64,000 nucleotides of DNA from Streptomyces scabiei 87.22 (GTDB lineage Bacteria > Actinomycetota > Actinomycetes > Streptomycetales > Streptomycetaceae), in assembly GCF_000091305.1 (NCBI RefSeq), contig NC_013929.1:3596001-3660000 (forward strand), given 5' to 3'. Below the pieces are notes generated by a model. That model was not told where the DNA came from. It worked only from the letters and a program-made list of their open reading frames with translations, and did no database searches. The number at the start of each line of letters is the position of its first letter. Within the stretch, counting starts at the first letter, position 1. Of the stretch, positions 53,841-61,542 are shown piece by piece. The translations under genes were made by a program, and so were the position numbers.

Positions 53841-55026
53841 GGGAGGAGTCCTTTCCCGGTCCACCTGCCGACAAGGAGGCAAGCGCGACTTCCTGGCGGG
53901 TGAATTCTGCTACGACGGGCGAAGAAGCGTCGGCGCGGGATACCGCGTGGAGCCACGCGAGTTCACTCGGCCGGTCCCTTCCAGTGACGCCGAGGGGCGG
54001 GTGCTCAACACCTTCAAGCTGTTTTCCTGTTCGAGCGGCGCTAGCGGCCACGCGCAGCCAGGCGGCTTCTGACACAGCATCAACTTCCTGCTCACTTACG
54101 CCTTTTTGGAAGGCAAGCGCGCGAGCCCGCTCGCGCACATCTGCTGACACGTATTCACGTAGCGCCAGGCATGCGTCCTCGATTTCGATGACGCATCGTT
54201 CAAGTCGGAATCCCACACGCCGCTTTGGAACCGATGTGGAGAGCACCACGTGGGGAGCGGCGTCTGCCAGGCGCTTCCACAAAGGCTGGAGCCGCCTGAG
54301 CATGATCCAGGATCTGACGTACTCCACGGCCACGGAGAGCGGCGGCAGGCAGCTGCCGAGTGCGATCGACAGAATCGCCAACTGCTTGAGTGCAGTGGAG
54401 ATCTGGTACTCCAGCGTCGGATACCGGACTCCGGTGGTGAGGTTCAGCGTGACGAAGCCGACGCGCTGCAGGGCATAGAGGCTGCCGAGCAGCGTGCCGA
54501 GCCCCATGAGGCCGAGGCCGGCCCTGCCCAGAAGGGTGCGGCTGTGCCGGACGCCGCTGAGGAAAAGCCAGGTGGCGACGAACATGGCGATGCCGATGTA
54601 CAGCGTGAAAACCGCCGTGTAGAGAACCGGATAGATAGCGCGCACGCCCTCACCGACCCGTACTGGCCCACCTGGCATCCAGTTGGCCATTGCATAGAAA
54701 AGGACCATGAGGGGGAGCGTCACCGCGATCGCTGCCAGCCTGGTGCGGCGGGCCAGGCCCTGCGGGCGGACGACGGCGACGATGAAGTCCAGGAGGAAGG
54801 CCGCGGAGGTAACGCCGAGCAGGTGCTTTAGCAGCGGAGTAAGACTGGTGACGCCAGCGGTGTGACTGATGACGGCTTTGACGGCAGGCACCTCGAAGGT
54901 CATGGCCGCAGCCAGGGCCGCGAACGTCAGCGCAAGGCTCCGTTGCTTGTGGGAGTGACGGATGGACGGCAGACGCCACACGGTCACGAGCCACAGGGAG
55001 CCGGCGACGAGGGTCGGGGTGTTCAT
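53830..55026 (-). CDS. MAB_1171c-type putative membrane transporter
   Basis: 398 residues from the ATG at 55026, overlapping the ImmA-like stop (ATGA), with GGAGGAA nine bases upstream. Seven hydrophobic segments fill the first 240 residues (LVAGSLWLVTVWRLPSI onward); the C-terminal 150 are cytoplasmic and helical. The size and the seven-helix layout fit the MAB_1171c family, regularly encoded with XRE and ImmA-like genes in Actinobacteria. Function is unproven; a sensor or exporter for a signal is a fair guess. Confidence 0.65.
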   Translation of the reverse strand: MNTPTLVAGSLWLVTVWRLPSIRHSHKQRSLALTFAALAAAMTFEVPAVKAVISHTAGVTSLTPLLKHLLGVTSAAFLLDFIVAVVRPQGLARRTRLAAIAVTLPLMVLFYAMANWMPGGPVRVGEGVRAIYPVLYTAVFTLYIGIAMFVATWLFLSGVRHSRTLLGRAGLGLMGLGTLLGSLYALQRVGFVTLNLTTGVRYPTLEYQISTALKQLAILSIALGSCLPPLSVAVEYVRSWIMLRRLQPLWKRLADAAPHVVLSTSVPKRRVGFRLERCVIEIEDACLALREYVSADVRERARALAFQKGVSEQEVDAVSEAAWLRVAASAARTGKQLEGVEHPPLGVTGRDRPSELAWLHAVSRADASSPVVAEFTRQEVALASLSAGGPGKDSSHDN

Positions 55027-55577
55027 GAGCGGCGGTTCCTCCGGGGATGAACGAGGGCTTCTTCAAGACGGGTCATGGCGCCTGGCCGCCCTGGCTCTCG
55101 GCCGGAGTAGGCCAGTTCCTCGAACAGCTCACCGAGGGACGAGGCAGCCATCTCGGCGTCGTACTCGGTCTCACTGTCGTAGCTGGTCCGTCCGAGCGCT
55201 GTGATCACGGCCGAGGGGTCGACGCCCTGGGGCATGACCGACAGGAGCGACTGCACGACGCTCGTGTTCTCGCTTGCATGCCCGAGCAGTAGGTGCGCCA
55301 ATTCGTGGCGGACTATTTGCGCGCGGTGCCGCTCGCTTGTCGCCGCCACATGAAATATGTGATCTCCGCTGTCGAAGGAGATCATGAGACCGCACGGGGC
55401 GTTGACGCCACCCAGGTCGGGCAATTCGTGGAGGTGCAGCGGGCGTCCACGCCTGACCGCCAGCTGGCGGCATATTTCATCCACCGCGTAGGGGTCAGAT
55501 ATTTCGATTCCCTGCAGTTGCTCCTCGCACTGTCGCCTCAGCTGCGCTTCTTTCCGCGCATAGCGCCGATTGAACAT
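55023..55577 (-). CDS. ImmA/IrrE-like metalloprotease
   Basis: 184 residues from an ATG at 55577 with AAGGA upstream. The zinc motif HELAH at residues 91-95 is followed by LLLGH, and the preceding CGLMISFDSGDHIFHVAATS is the typical beta-hairpin. ImmA/IrrE proteases cleave XRE-family repressors, as in ICEBs1 induction and the Deinococcus DNA-damage response. The XRE gene is 174 bases upstream on the same strand, so it is the obvious substrate. Confidence 0.75.
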   Translation of the reverse strand: MFNRRYARKEAQLRRQCEEQLQGIEISDPYAVDEICRQLAVRRGRPLHLHELPDLGGVNAPCGLMISFDSGDHIFHVAATSERHRAQIVRHELAHLLLGHASENTSVVQSLLSVMPQGVDPSAVITALGRTSYDSETEYDAEMAASSLGELFEELAYSGREPGRPGAMTRLEEALVHPRRNRRS

Positions 55578-55751
55578 GAACGAGATCCTTGCTGTGGCCC
55601 CGAGTAAGCGCAGTACGCAACTCTCACTCGACTCTTACTCACCGGCACACGAGGATTTCCCGCGCCCGAGCGGAGCTTTACACAGCCTCGCCGGGTGACC
55701 AAGAGGATCTTGAAGGCATATCCGCCAAAACGGGATAACGGGTGAGGGAGG

Positions 55752-56246
55752 TCACGTTACTGAGGGATTATCAGGCTTATCAAGGCCCTCTAGGCGACGC
55801 GCCTGTTCAATTACCGTCGTGATCATTTTGAGGCTGTCGGCCGAGAGTCCATTGGCTCGCAGCGCGAGTCCTCGCACCTTGCTGTCACCCACGGCCGCGA
55901 TCAGCTCCATGGAGGCCCGGATCTTCTCGGACTCCTCGGCATCGAAGTCAGGGAAGAAGTATTGGGGTGTGACATTGAAGTGGCGCGCCAGCGCTTCGAC
56001 GGTATTCACGGTCGGGTTCGGCTTGACTCCGGAGCGTAGCTGCGAAATGGCGCTCTCCGAGACGGTGAGGCCGTCCACCTCGCCGGCCTCACGGATCGCG
56101 CGAGATACCTCCGCGTTGGTGTACCTCTTGCCCGTCGCCGGGTTCTTCACCGTTTCGAAGAGGTGGTTCAGCTTGTCGGCGAGGCTCAGCCGCCGACCGC
56201 CGGACGACCCCGAGGACACCTCCGCCGATCCACTGGACTCCACCAT
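55752..56246 (-). CDS. XRE-family repressor
   Basis: 164 residues from an ATG at 56246 with GGAGG upstream. The HTH region is unusual in having an insert: LADKLNHLFETVKNPATGKR, then YTNAEVSRAIREAGEVDG and SESAISQLRSGVKPNPTVNT, ALARHFNVTPQYFF. The C-terminal helix may dimerise. It is divergent from the replication and mobilisation genes, and two AACAC-N4-GTGTT sites lie between them, so it is a likely repressor of both directions. Confidence 0.75.
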   Translation of the reverse strand: MVESSGSAEVSSGSSGGRRLSLADKLNHLFETVKNPATGKRYTNAEVSRAIREAGEVDGLTVSESAISQLRSGVKPNPTVNTVEALARHFNVTPQYFFPDFDAEESEKIRASMELIAAVGDSKVRGLALRANGLSADSLKMITTVIEQARRLEGLDKPDNPSVT

Positions 56247-56322
56247 CACCCGCCTCCTCCCATCTACACCCTGAAGACCCGACGATACTCCAGTGATGAT
56301 GTGAGACCAACCCGCGAGACAG

Positions 56323-56391
56323 AACACTATGGTGTTGACAGACAGGGATCACTTCGGCGTATGTTCCAGCCGCGGCAACACCAAAGTGTTG
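56323..56391. promoter_or_regulatory. Paired AACAC-N4-GTGTT operators and promoter
   Basis: AACACTATGGTGTT (56323-56336) and AACACCAAAGTGTT (56377-56390, extended to CAACAC/GTGTTG) share the same half-sites and spacer, 54 bases apart. TTGACA at 56335-56340 overlaps the first site and TATGTT at 56360-56365 could be a -10 with long spacing. The pair sits between the XRE gene and the rightward genes, as expected for autoregulation and repression. Confidence 0.6.
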
Positions 56392-56463
56392 CAACGCTGG
56401 GAGGGCGGCAGAGCGCATCGCTCCCTGCGGCGTTCGCCATACCCCTAGGCACGAGGACCGCTC

Positions 56464-56535
56464 ATGATGACCTGCCCCGCGTCGCGCTCGGCCGCGCGAC
56501 TTCTACAGAGTTTAAGAACCAACTCTGGATCTTGA
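56464..56535 (+). CDS. Possible 23-residue leader ORF
   Basis: ATGATG at 56464 follows GAGGAC and opens a 23-codon frame ending in TGA at 56533-56535. A second mini-ORF of seven codons (56607-56630) has GAGGAGC upstream. They could be leader peptides of the rightward operon. No family support. Confidence 0.25.
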   Translation: MMTCPASRSAARLLQSLRTNSGS

Positions 56536-56786
56536 CGCAGGGTGGTGCGTATGTTCGTCGTCCCCCGGGCAGCCCGTCCGGCACGACGAACGCGAGGAGC
56601 AGCAGCATGCGCGCAACCCGGGCCTTGTAGGCCCACAAACAGCGACGGCGCCCGAGAGGTGCAACTCCCGGACGCCGAACGCTTCACGGCATGTACCGCC
56701 CCGGCAAGGGCGGGTATCGCCACCATCACCACGCTGATCCCTTCCACGGGGCGTCTCAGCGTGGCAACACCGAAGGAGATTCTTGC

Positions 56787-56933
56787 ATGCGCTCTGCCCT
56801 GCGCAAAAGGCCCTTCCGCCTGGCCTGCGCGGCAGCCGCCTTCGCCTCGACGCCTCAGCGCACCGAGCCGGAACGCACCATCCCGGCCCCGGAGGGCCGC
56901 CGGCCCCGCCTGCTCATCGGGCGCGGCCGATGA
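56787..56933 (+). CDS. Small basic protein upstream of the replication-like gene
   Basis: 48 residues from an ATG with a very good GAAGGAG upstream; the stop overlaps the next start (ATGA). The sequence is basic and alanine-rich (MRSALRKRPFRLACAAAAFA, then STPQRTEPE). Translational coupling suggests it is real, perhaps a leader peptide setting expression of the next gene. No family known to me. Confidence 0.5.
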   Translation: MRSALRKRPFRLACAAAAFASTPQRTEPERTIPAPEGRRPRLLIGRGR

Positions 56934-57820
56934 GCAGCGAAGCCCGCGAGTGGGTGTGGGAGCACAGTTCCAGCCGGGGGACTGCGCGTCTGGTCCTGCT
57001 GTCGATCGCCGACCGGGTGGCCGACGAGCAGTGTGTCTCCTGGGCCTCGCTGTCGAGCCTGGCCAAGCGCACGCGCGCTTCCGTCTCCACGGTGCGCGAG
57101 GCCATCGACCGCCTGGTCCATGCCGGTGAGCTGGAGCAGCTCGACGACCTCACCGGCCCGCAGCGCAGCACCGTCTACCGCCTCCCCCTCGCCGCCAAGG
57201 CCGCCATGGCAGAGACCGCCGAGGACGAGGAAGCCGACCAGGCGCCGGCGGAGGGACCCGACGCCACGCCAGCGCTCCGGATCTCGGCCCTGCGGCGGTG
57301 CGGAATCCGGCCCCGTGAGGTGCCGGAAACCCCCGCGAGGGTCCGGAAACCGGCAGTACCGGAATCCGGCAGGTACCGACGGAAACCGGCACCTCGACGT
57401 GCCGGAAACCGGCACAGCGATGTACCGGAAACCGGCACACAGAACCGTAGTGAACCTGATTTGAACCGGAGGTACAGCAGTAGTGGTGCTGCCGTCCTCT
57501 CGGCTGCCGAGTGGCAGGTCGATTCCGCCACCCACACCTGGGCCCGCCAGCAGGGACACCTCGATCGCCTCGGCGAGCAGGGCCTTCGGGCCGCCGACGC
57601 GAAGTGGCGTGCACACCGGGCGGGCCATGCTCCGAGGGCGGCGGACGCCTGGGCTGCCGACTGGCGGTCCTGGGTCGCCCGGGAGCACGCTCCCAGCCGA
57701 CCGAACCTCTACGCCGTGCCCGGCAAGAACACCGCCGTACCGGGGGGCATGACGCGGACGCAGGCGCACACCGCCGCCCTGCTTGCCGCCCTCGACGAGC
57801 CGACCGGAACGGAGGGCTGA
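56930..57820 (+). CDS. HTH protein, plasmid replication-like
   Basis: 296 residues. The N-terminal 90 are a winged HTH like phage/plasmid replication-initiation proteins: WVWEHSSSRGTARLVLLSIA, SWASLSSLAKRTRASVSTVR, EAIDRLVHAGELEQL. A disordered middle (about 100-180) is coded by repeated CCGGAAACCGGC-type DNA. The C-terminus (AADAKWRAHRAGHAPRAADA) is helical. HTH plus iteron-like DNA inside the gene suggests a replication or partition initiator of an integrative plasmid. It starts the rightward operon of mobile-element genes. Confidence 0.6.
   Translation: MSSEAREWVWEHSSSRGTARLVLLSIADRVADEQCVSWASLSSLAKRTRASVSTVREAIDRLVHAGELEQLDDLTGPQRSTVYRLPLAAKAAMAETAEDEEADQAPAEGPDATPALRISALRRCGIRPREVPETPARVRKPAVPESGRYRRKPAPRRAGNRHSDVPETGTQNRSEPDLNRRYSSSGAAVLSAAEWQVDSATHTWARQQGHLDRLGEQGLRAADAKWRAHRAGHAPRAADAWAADWRSWVAREHAPSRPNLYAVPGKNTAVPGGMTRTQAHTAALLAALDEPTGTEG
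57299..57438 (+). repeat. Iteron-like repeats inside the HTH gene
   Basis: Seven degenerate copies of CCGGAAACCGGCA: near 57299, 57321, 57341, 57357, 57378, 57400 and 57422, with steps of 16-23 bases, mostly close to two helical turns. The copies at 57341, 57400 and 57422 are near identical. They encode short R-K-P-A / P-E-T-G motifs. Such arrays are typical initiator-binding sites at plasmid origins. Confidence 0.6.
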
Positions 57821-57822
57821 CG

Positions 57823-58521
57823 GTGGACCGCCGCGAAATCGCCGCCCTGCTGGCCTACATCGGCCGACTCGACCCCCGCACCATCCGCACCGACCAGGGC
57901 GAGGCCCGCGACCAGCTCGCCCAGTGGCACGAGCTGCTCGGCGACGTGCCGATGGCCACCCCGTACGGCTGGGACGCCCGCATCGCCGCCCGCCAGCACA
58001 TCCGCACCTCGCCGTACCAGATCCTGCCCGCGGACATAGCCCGTCCCTGGGAGAGCTACCGGCGCGACCGCCTGGCCCGGCACTCCGACCCGACACCGTC
58101 CGCCGACCCGGACGACCAGGCAGCCTGGACTGCCGAGCTGGTCGGCACCCGCCGCGCCGTCGCCGCCGGTACCGCGCAGCCCTCGCAGGCCCGGGCGATC
58201 ACCAGCGGTCGCGACGGGATCGACCCGAGGCTCGAGGCGAGGTTGCGGGAGATCGGCTCCTGCATACCGCCTGCCGCCCGTGCTGCCCTCGCCCCCTACC
58301 GGCCCGCCCGTGCCACCCGCGATTCCGCCGTGGCGAAGGGTCTGCCCGACGCCCTGAGCGTCCGCTGCGAGTGGTGCCTGGCCCGGCCCGGCGAGCCGTG
58401 TCGCCGCCGCCGACCCGGCCCCGACGGTGTGGCCCGCGGAACCGCGCCGCGGGCCACACCGCATCCCGGCCGCCTCGACCTCGCCATCGCCCAGCAGGCC
58501 CAGCAGCCCGCCGTGGACTGA
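57823..58521 (+). CDS. Zinc-finger protein of mobile-element type
   Basis: 232 residues from a GTG at 57823, three bases after the previous stop. The N-terminus is helical (EIAALLAYIGRLDPRTIRTD). Near the end VRCEWCLARPGEPCRRRRPG and TPHPGRLDLA supply C-x2-C, C and H ligands of a small zinc knuckle seen in Streptomyces plasmid and phage proteins. Role unknown; coupling suggests function with the replication-like gene. Confidence 0.6.
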   Translation: MDRREIAALLAYIGRLDPRTIRTDQGEARDQLAQWHELLGDVPMATPYGWDARIAARQHIRTSPYQILPADIARPWESYRRDRLARHSDPTPSADPDDQAAWTAELVGTRRAVAAGTAQPSQARAITSGRDGIDPRLEARLREIGSCIPPAARAALAPYRPARATRDSAVAKGLPDALSVRCEWCLARPGEPCRRRRPGPDGVARGTAPRATPHPGRLDLAIAQQAQQPAVD

Positions 58522-58683
58522 TCGGCGCATCCGGCGCGTGCATCCCCTCCGATGCACCGCCACCCCAACACCACCGACCCGCCCCGGCTGCGGCGCACGC
58601 CCGCGCGCCGCAGCCGGCACCCGCCGCCGCACCCGACGAGCACCGCCCCGGCCGGCAGACGCGGCAGCACATCGGAGAGCCCC

Positions 58684-59325
58684 TTGCGCCACATCACCAC
58701 CCACGACGCGCCGACCACCGGCCTGCGCGGCATCGGAGACACCAGCTGGCACACCCGCGGAGCGTGCCACGGCATGGACGTCGAGGACGCCGACGCCGTG
58801 TTCTTCCCCGGGCCTCGGGATCACGAGGAGATCGCGGAGGCGAAGGAGCTGTGCGGCTGGTGCCCTGTACGCCGCAAGTGCCTCGACTTCGCCCTGGAGA
58901 ACGTCCTCAAGGAGGGCGTCTGGGGCGGCCTCACCGAAGCCGAGCGGCGCCCGCTGCACGACGGACTGCACCGGCGCCTGGACTACCGGCGCGTGACCGC
59001 CTTCTTCCAGGGACGCGACGTGCACCTGACCGAGGCTGAACGGCAGGTCGTCATCGACCACGCCTACGTCCGGGGCTGGCGGCCCAAGCGGCTTGCCGCT
59101 GCCCTGCAGATCAGCCACAAGCACGCCCGCGATCTGCTCCGGCAAGCGGCCAACAAGGTCTTCGACCGCGACCGCAACTACGGCGTGCCCCGCTCCAAGA
59201 AGAAGCGGAAGAAGACCACTCCGTCAACGGGCAGCCCCGCGCCCGCCGCACCCGGCACACAGCAGCCCGCAGTCCGCCCGGTAGCGCCGACTCCGGCCCA
59301 CACCCCTCTCGGAAAGGCCGCATGA
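58684..59325 (+). CDS. WhiB-family regulator with C-terminal HTH
   Basis: 213 residues from a TTG at 58684 with GGAGAG upstream; an ATG at 58552 would add an arginine/proline-rich stretch and lacks a ribosome site. The four iron-sulphur cysteines are in RGACHGMD and LCGWCPVRRKC, followed by GVWGGLTEAER, the WhiB turn. Unlike most WhiB proteins it continues with a sigma-4-like HTH (LTEAERQVVIDHAYVRGWRP, then KRLAAALQISHKHARDLLRQ) and a lysine-rich tail. Likely a redox-responsive regulator of the element. Stop overlaps the next start (ATGA). Confidence 0.8.
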   Translation: MRHITTHDAPTTGLRGIGDTSWHTRGACHGMDVEDADAVFFPGPRDHEEIAEAKELCGWCPVRRKCLDFALENVLKEGVWGGLTEAERRPLHDGLHRRLDYRRVTAFFQGRDVHLTEAERQVVIDHAYVRGWRPKRLAAALQISHKHARDLLRQAANKVFDRDRNYGVPRSKKKRKKTTPSTGSPAPAAPGTQQPAVRPVAPTPAHTPLGKAA

Positions 59326-61031
59326 CCCACCCCGCCCTGGCCCTCGGTGTCACTCCGGACCTCCCCCTCCTCCTCACCGCCGGCGTGCCCGCCGTCCTCC
59401 TGCTGATGCTGGCCGCCTGGACGATCCGGCGCCGCGGAACCCGCCCGCAGAAACGTCTCGGCAGTCCGGCGGTCAAGGTCGCCGCCCTTGCCGCCCTCGG
59501 CTGCACCGCCTACAGCGCCGACACCTCGTGGCGCTTCGCCGCCGACTTCCTCGACATGGCCGGCACCGCCGAGCGGGCCGGGATGTTCGCCGCGGCCGAG
59601 CTGGCGCTCTTCGCGACCGCGCTGATGGCACGCCAGAACCTGGCCACCCAGGGTGCTCCTGGTCTGCCGGGCACGCTGGTCTGGGTGATCACGACGGTGC
59701 AGGTGATCCCCGCCTATGCAGAGAGCGGTCCCATCGGCGGCACGGTTAGGGCCTTCGTCGGGCCGGTCATGGCAGCGATGCTGTGGCACCTGGCCATGGG
59801 GATCGAGCTGCGCCTGCGCACCCCGGGTGCCGCCTCGCACGGACTGATCGCCGTCCTGGGGCGGGAGGCACGCGAGCGGCTCTTGTCCCGCCTCGGCATC
59901 GCCGCGCGAGACCGCGACGCCGCGCAGATCACCCGGGACCGGGCCACCACCCGCGCGGTCGCCCTCGCCGCCCGCCTCGCCGAGCGCACACCCGAGCAGC
60001 AGCGGAACCGTCGAGGTCGGCGGCTGACGCGGCGCCTGTCGAAGGCGCTCGGCAGGGCCTCGGTCGGCACCGACCCCCTCCAGCGGGCACAGCTGCTCGA
60101 CCAGCTCGCCGCCCGTCGGCACGCCCTCGCGCTCGCCACGGTCCCGCTGCCGTCGCCCTGGTCCCCGGTGCACAACACCGCAACGGCAGCCACGGTCGCC
60201 TCGAAGGCGCCGGTCCCCGTAGCCGGTCCCCACGAGTCGGACGGGGACCGGGGACCGAGCGCCCCGAGGGGAACGGTCCCCGAGGTTGCGGGCTCAAAGG
60301 CGTCGGCAGGCGCGGGGACCGGAGGCGAGAACACGGGGACCAGGGTGGGGACCGAGACCCCAGAAGCAAGCCCGGTCCCGGGGACCGGTCCCGCCAATCC
60401 GGAAGCCGAGCAGGGTGATGCCCGAGGCGTGGGGGTCGAGCGTCTGACGGGAGAAGTGGCTGCTCCGGGCCCTGATTCGCGTCGGGGACCGAGCGCCGCC
60501 GAGTCGGGGACCGAGCCCACCGGGGACCGGGGACCGACCGACACCGACACGGGGACCGAGCCCACCGGGGACCGGGGACCGACCGACACCGACACGGGGA
60601 CCGAGCCCACCGGGGACCGGGGACCGACCGACACCGACACGGGGACCGAGCCCACCGGGGACCGGGGACCGACCGACACCGACACGGGGACCGAGCCCAC
60701 CGGGGACCGGGGACACAAGGTCCCCCTTCGACGGAAGTCGATCACGAAGACCAGGACGAAGCACAAGGGGAAGCGCGGCGGGTCCCGCACCCTGCAGGCA
60801 CAGCGCCCGCCACGTGAGCTGGAGCAGTCGGTGGACCAGCTCGTCCAGCAGGTCCGCCCCCATGTCCCCGCCCTGCTCGAACGGGACGGCAATGAGTCCG
60901 TCACCCGGGTCCAGCTGCGGGAGATCCTCCGCCGCGAGGGTCTGAAGGGCGGCCGGAACGACCGGCTGAGCCTCGTCCTCCAGGAACTTCGGAGCGACGA
61001 CACCACGAAGACAAGGAGCACTGCACGATGA
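59322..61031 (+). CDS. DUF2637-like membrane protein with repetitive tail
   Basis: 569 residues. Four to five membrane segments in the first 170 (LLLTAGVPAVLLLMLAAWTI to AFVGPVMAAMLWHLAMGIEL), then a basic helical cytoplasmic part (LGREARERLLSRLGIAARDR). A disordered region includes four copies of the 15-residue unit GTEPTGDRGPTDTDT and a partial fifth. The C-terminus is basic and winged-helix-like (VTRVQLREILRREGLKGGRN). DUF2637 proteins are frequent in Streptomyces conjugative elements, probably in transfer or spread. Coupled to WhiB upstream and to the next small gene. Confidence 0.7.
   Translation: MTHPALALGVTPDLPLLLTAGVPAVLLLMLAAWTIRRRGTRPQKRLGSPAVKVAALAALGCTAYSADTSWRFAADFLDMAGTAERAGMFAAAELALFATALMARQNLATQGAPGLPGTLVWVITTVQVIPAYAESGPIGGTVRAFVGPVMAAMLWHLAMGIELRLRTPGAASHGLIAVLGREARERLLSRLGIAARDRDAAQITRDRATTRAVALAARLAERTPEQQRNRRGRRLTRRLSKALGRASVGTDPLQRAQLLDQLAARRHALALATVPLPSPWSPVHNTATAATVASKAPVPVAGPHESDGDRGPSAPRGTVPEVAGSKASAGAGTGGENTGTRVGTETPEASPVPGTGPANPEAEQGDARGVGVERLTGEVAAPGPDSRRGPSAAESGTEPTGDRGPTDTDTGTEPTGDRGPTDTDTGTEPTGDRGPTDTDTGTEPTGDRGPTDTDTGTEPTGDRGHKVPLRRKSITKTRTKHKGKRGGSRTLQAQRPPRELEQSVDQLVQQVRPHVPALLERDGNESVTRVQLREILRREGLKGGRNDRLSLVLQELRSDDTTKTRSTAR
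60211..60709 (+). repeat. Dense GGGGACCG octamer array
   Basis: By hand I count 20 forward copies of GGGGACCG between 60243 and 60709 and three reverse copies (60211, 60224, 60274). Several are head-to-tail with a one-base overlap. The octamer also occurs in the sequence before the 45-base tandem repeat, so the array is more than that repeat alone. It is coding sequence of the DUF2637-like gene. Confidence 0.8.
60506..60713 (+). repeat. 45-base tandem repeat, four full units and a partial fifth
   Basis: Units begin at 60506, 60551, 60596 and 60641, and a partial at 60686. Each starts GGGGACCGAGCCCACCGGGG and is identical by eye. In frame each unit adds 15 residues. Identity suggests recent expansion by slippage or recombination and possible copy-number variation between strains. 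Confidence 0.85.
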
Positions 61032-61219
61032 AGACCTGCCACCAGTTCGACACCGTCCGTGCGGAGTACGAGCGGGAGATCGGCTTCATGCTTGCCCATT
61101 CCCAGCGGCACGCGGGCAGGCCGGCGGCGAAGGCCAGCGCAAAACAGGCTTCCTCGACGAAGCAGCGGATGGCCCGGGCGCTCAACAGCCATGTCGGGCG
61201 CTGCCCCGAGTGCGGCTGA
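61028..61219 (+). CDS. Small hypothetical protein with C-terminal cysteines
   Basis: 63 residues from an ATG overlapping the previous stop. MKTCHQFDTVRAEYEREIGF, basic middle, and the end HVGRCPECG. The paired cysteines may bind a metal. Coupled position supports a real gene of the mobilisation operon. Family unknown to me. Confidence 0.55.
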   Translation: MKTCHQFDTVRAEYEREIGFMLAHSQRHAGRPAAKASAKQASSTKQRMARALNSHVGRCPECG

Positions 61220-61305
61220 ACCGGCAAAGCCCCAGTTCAGCGCTCTATCCGCAACGGGTGGACCGGCTCCTTGCCAGGCCACCGTCCCGCTCCAGGAGAC
61301 ACCCC

Positions 61306-61542
61306 GTGATTCCGCGTCCCACTCGCTCTTCCGAGCCCACCGTCCCCGAGGCCATCGCCTGGGCCGATGTCCTGGTCCGTCGGCGGCTCCTGCACGCCGC
61401 CGTCCTCGCTCCGACCGGCCAGTCGCTCGTCCAGGACCGGCCCGACGGACCCGTCCGCGTCCTCATGGGACCGGCCGACGCCGTCGTTCTGGCCGCGACC
61501 ATCCAGCACGACACCCGCATGATGAGGCCCGAATCCCGATGA
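61306..61542 (+). CDS. Small hypothetical protein upstream of mobC
   Basis: 78 residues from a GTG at 61306 with AGGAGA seven bases upstream; the longer frame from 61210 is rejected. PEAIAWADVLVRRRLLHAAV and VLMGPADAVVLAATIQHDTR indicate a compact alpha/beta domain. Its stop overlaps the mobC start (ATGA). Function unknown, perhaps an accessory relaxosome protein. Confidence 0.5.
   Translation: MIPRPTRSSEPTVPEAIAWADVLVRRRLLHAAVLAPTGQSLVQDRPDGPVRVLMGPADAVVLAATIQHDTRMMRPESR

Noticed and set aside
56607..56630. Seven-codon mini-ORF with a good ribosome site
   Set aside because: Too short to support by sequence alone; noted only as a possible leader peptide.
56640..56680. Imperfect hairpin GGCGCCCGAGAG / CTCCCGGACGCC
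   Set aside because: Two internal mismatches and no clear terminator or riboswitch context; kept out of the feature list.
60506..60713. CRISPR-like appearance of the 45-base tandem repeat
   Set aside because: Repeats are directly adjacent with no unique spacers, lie within a coding frame and have no cas genes nearby.
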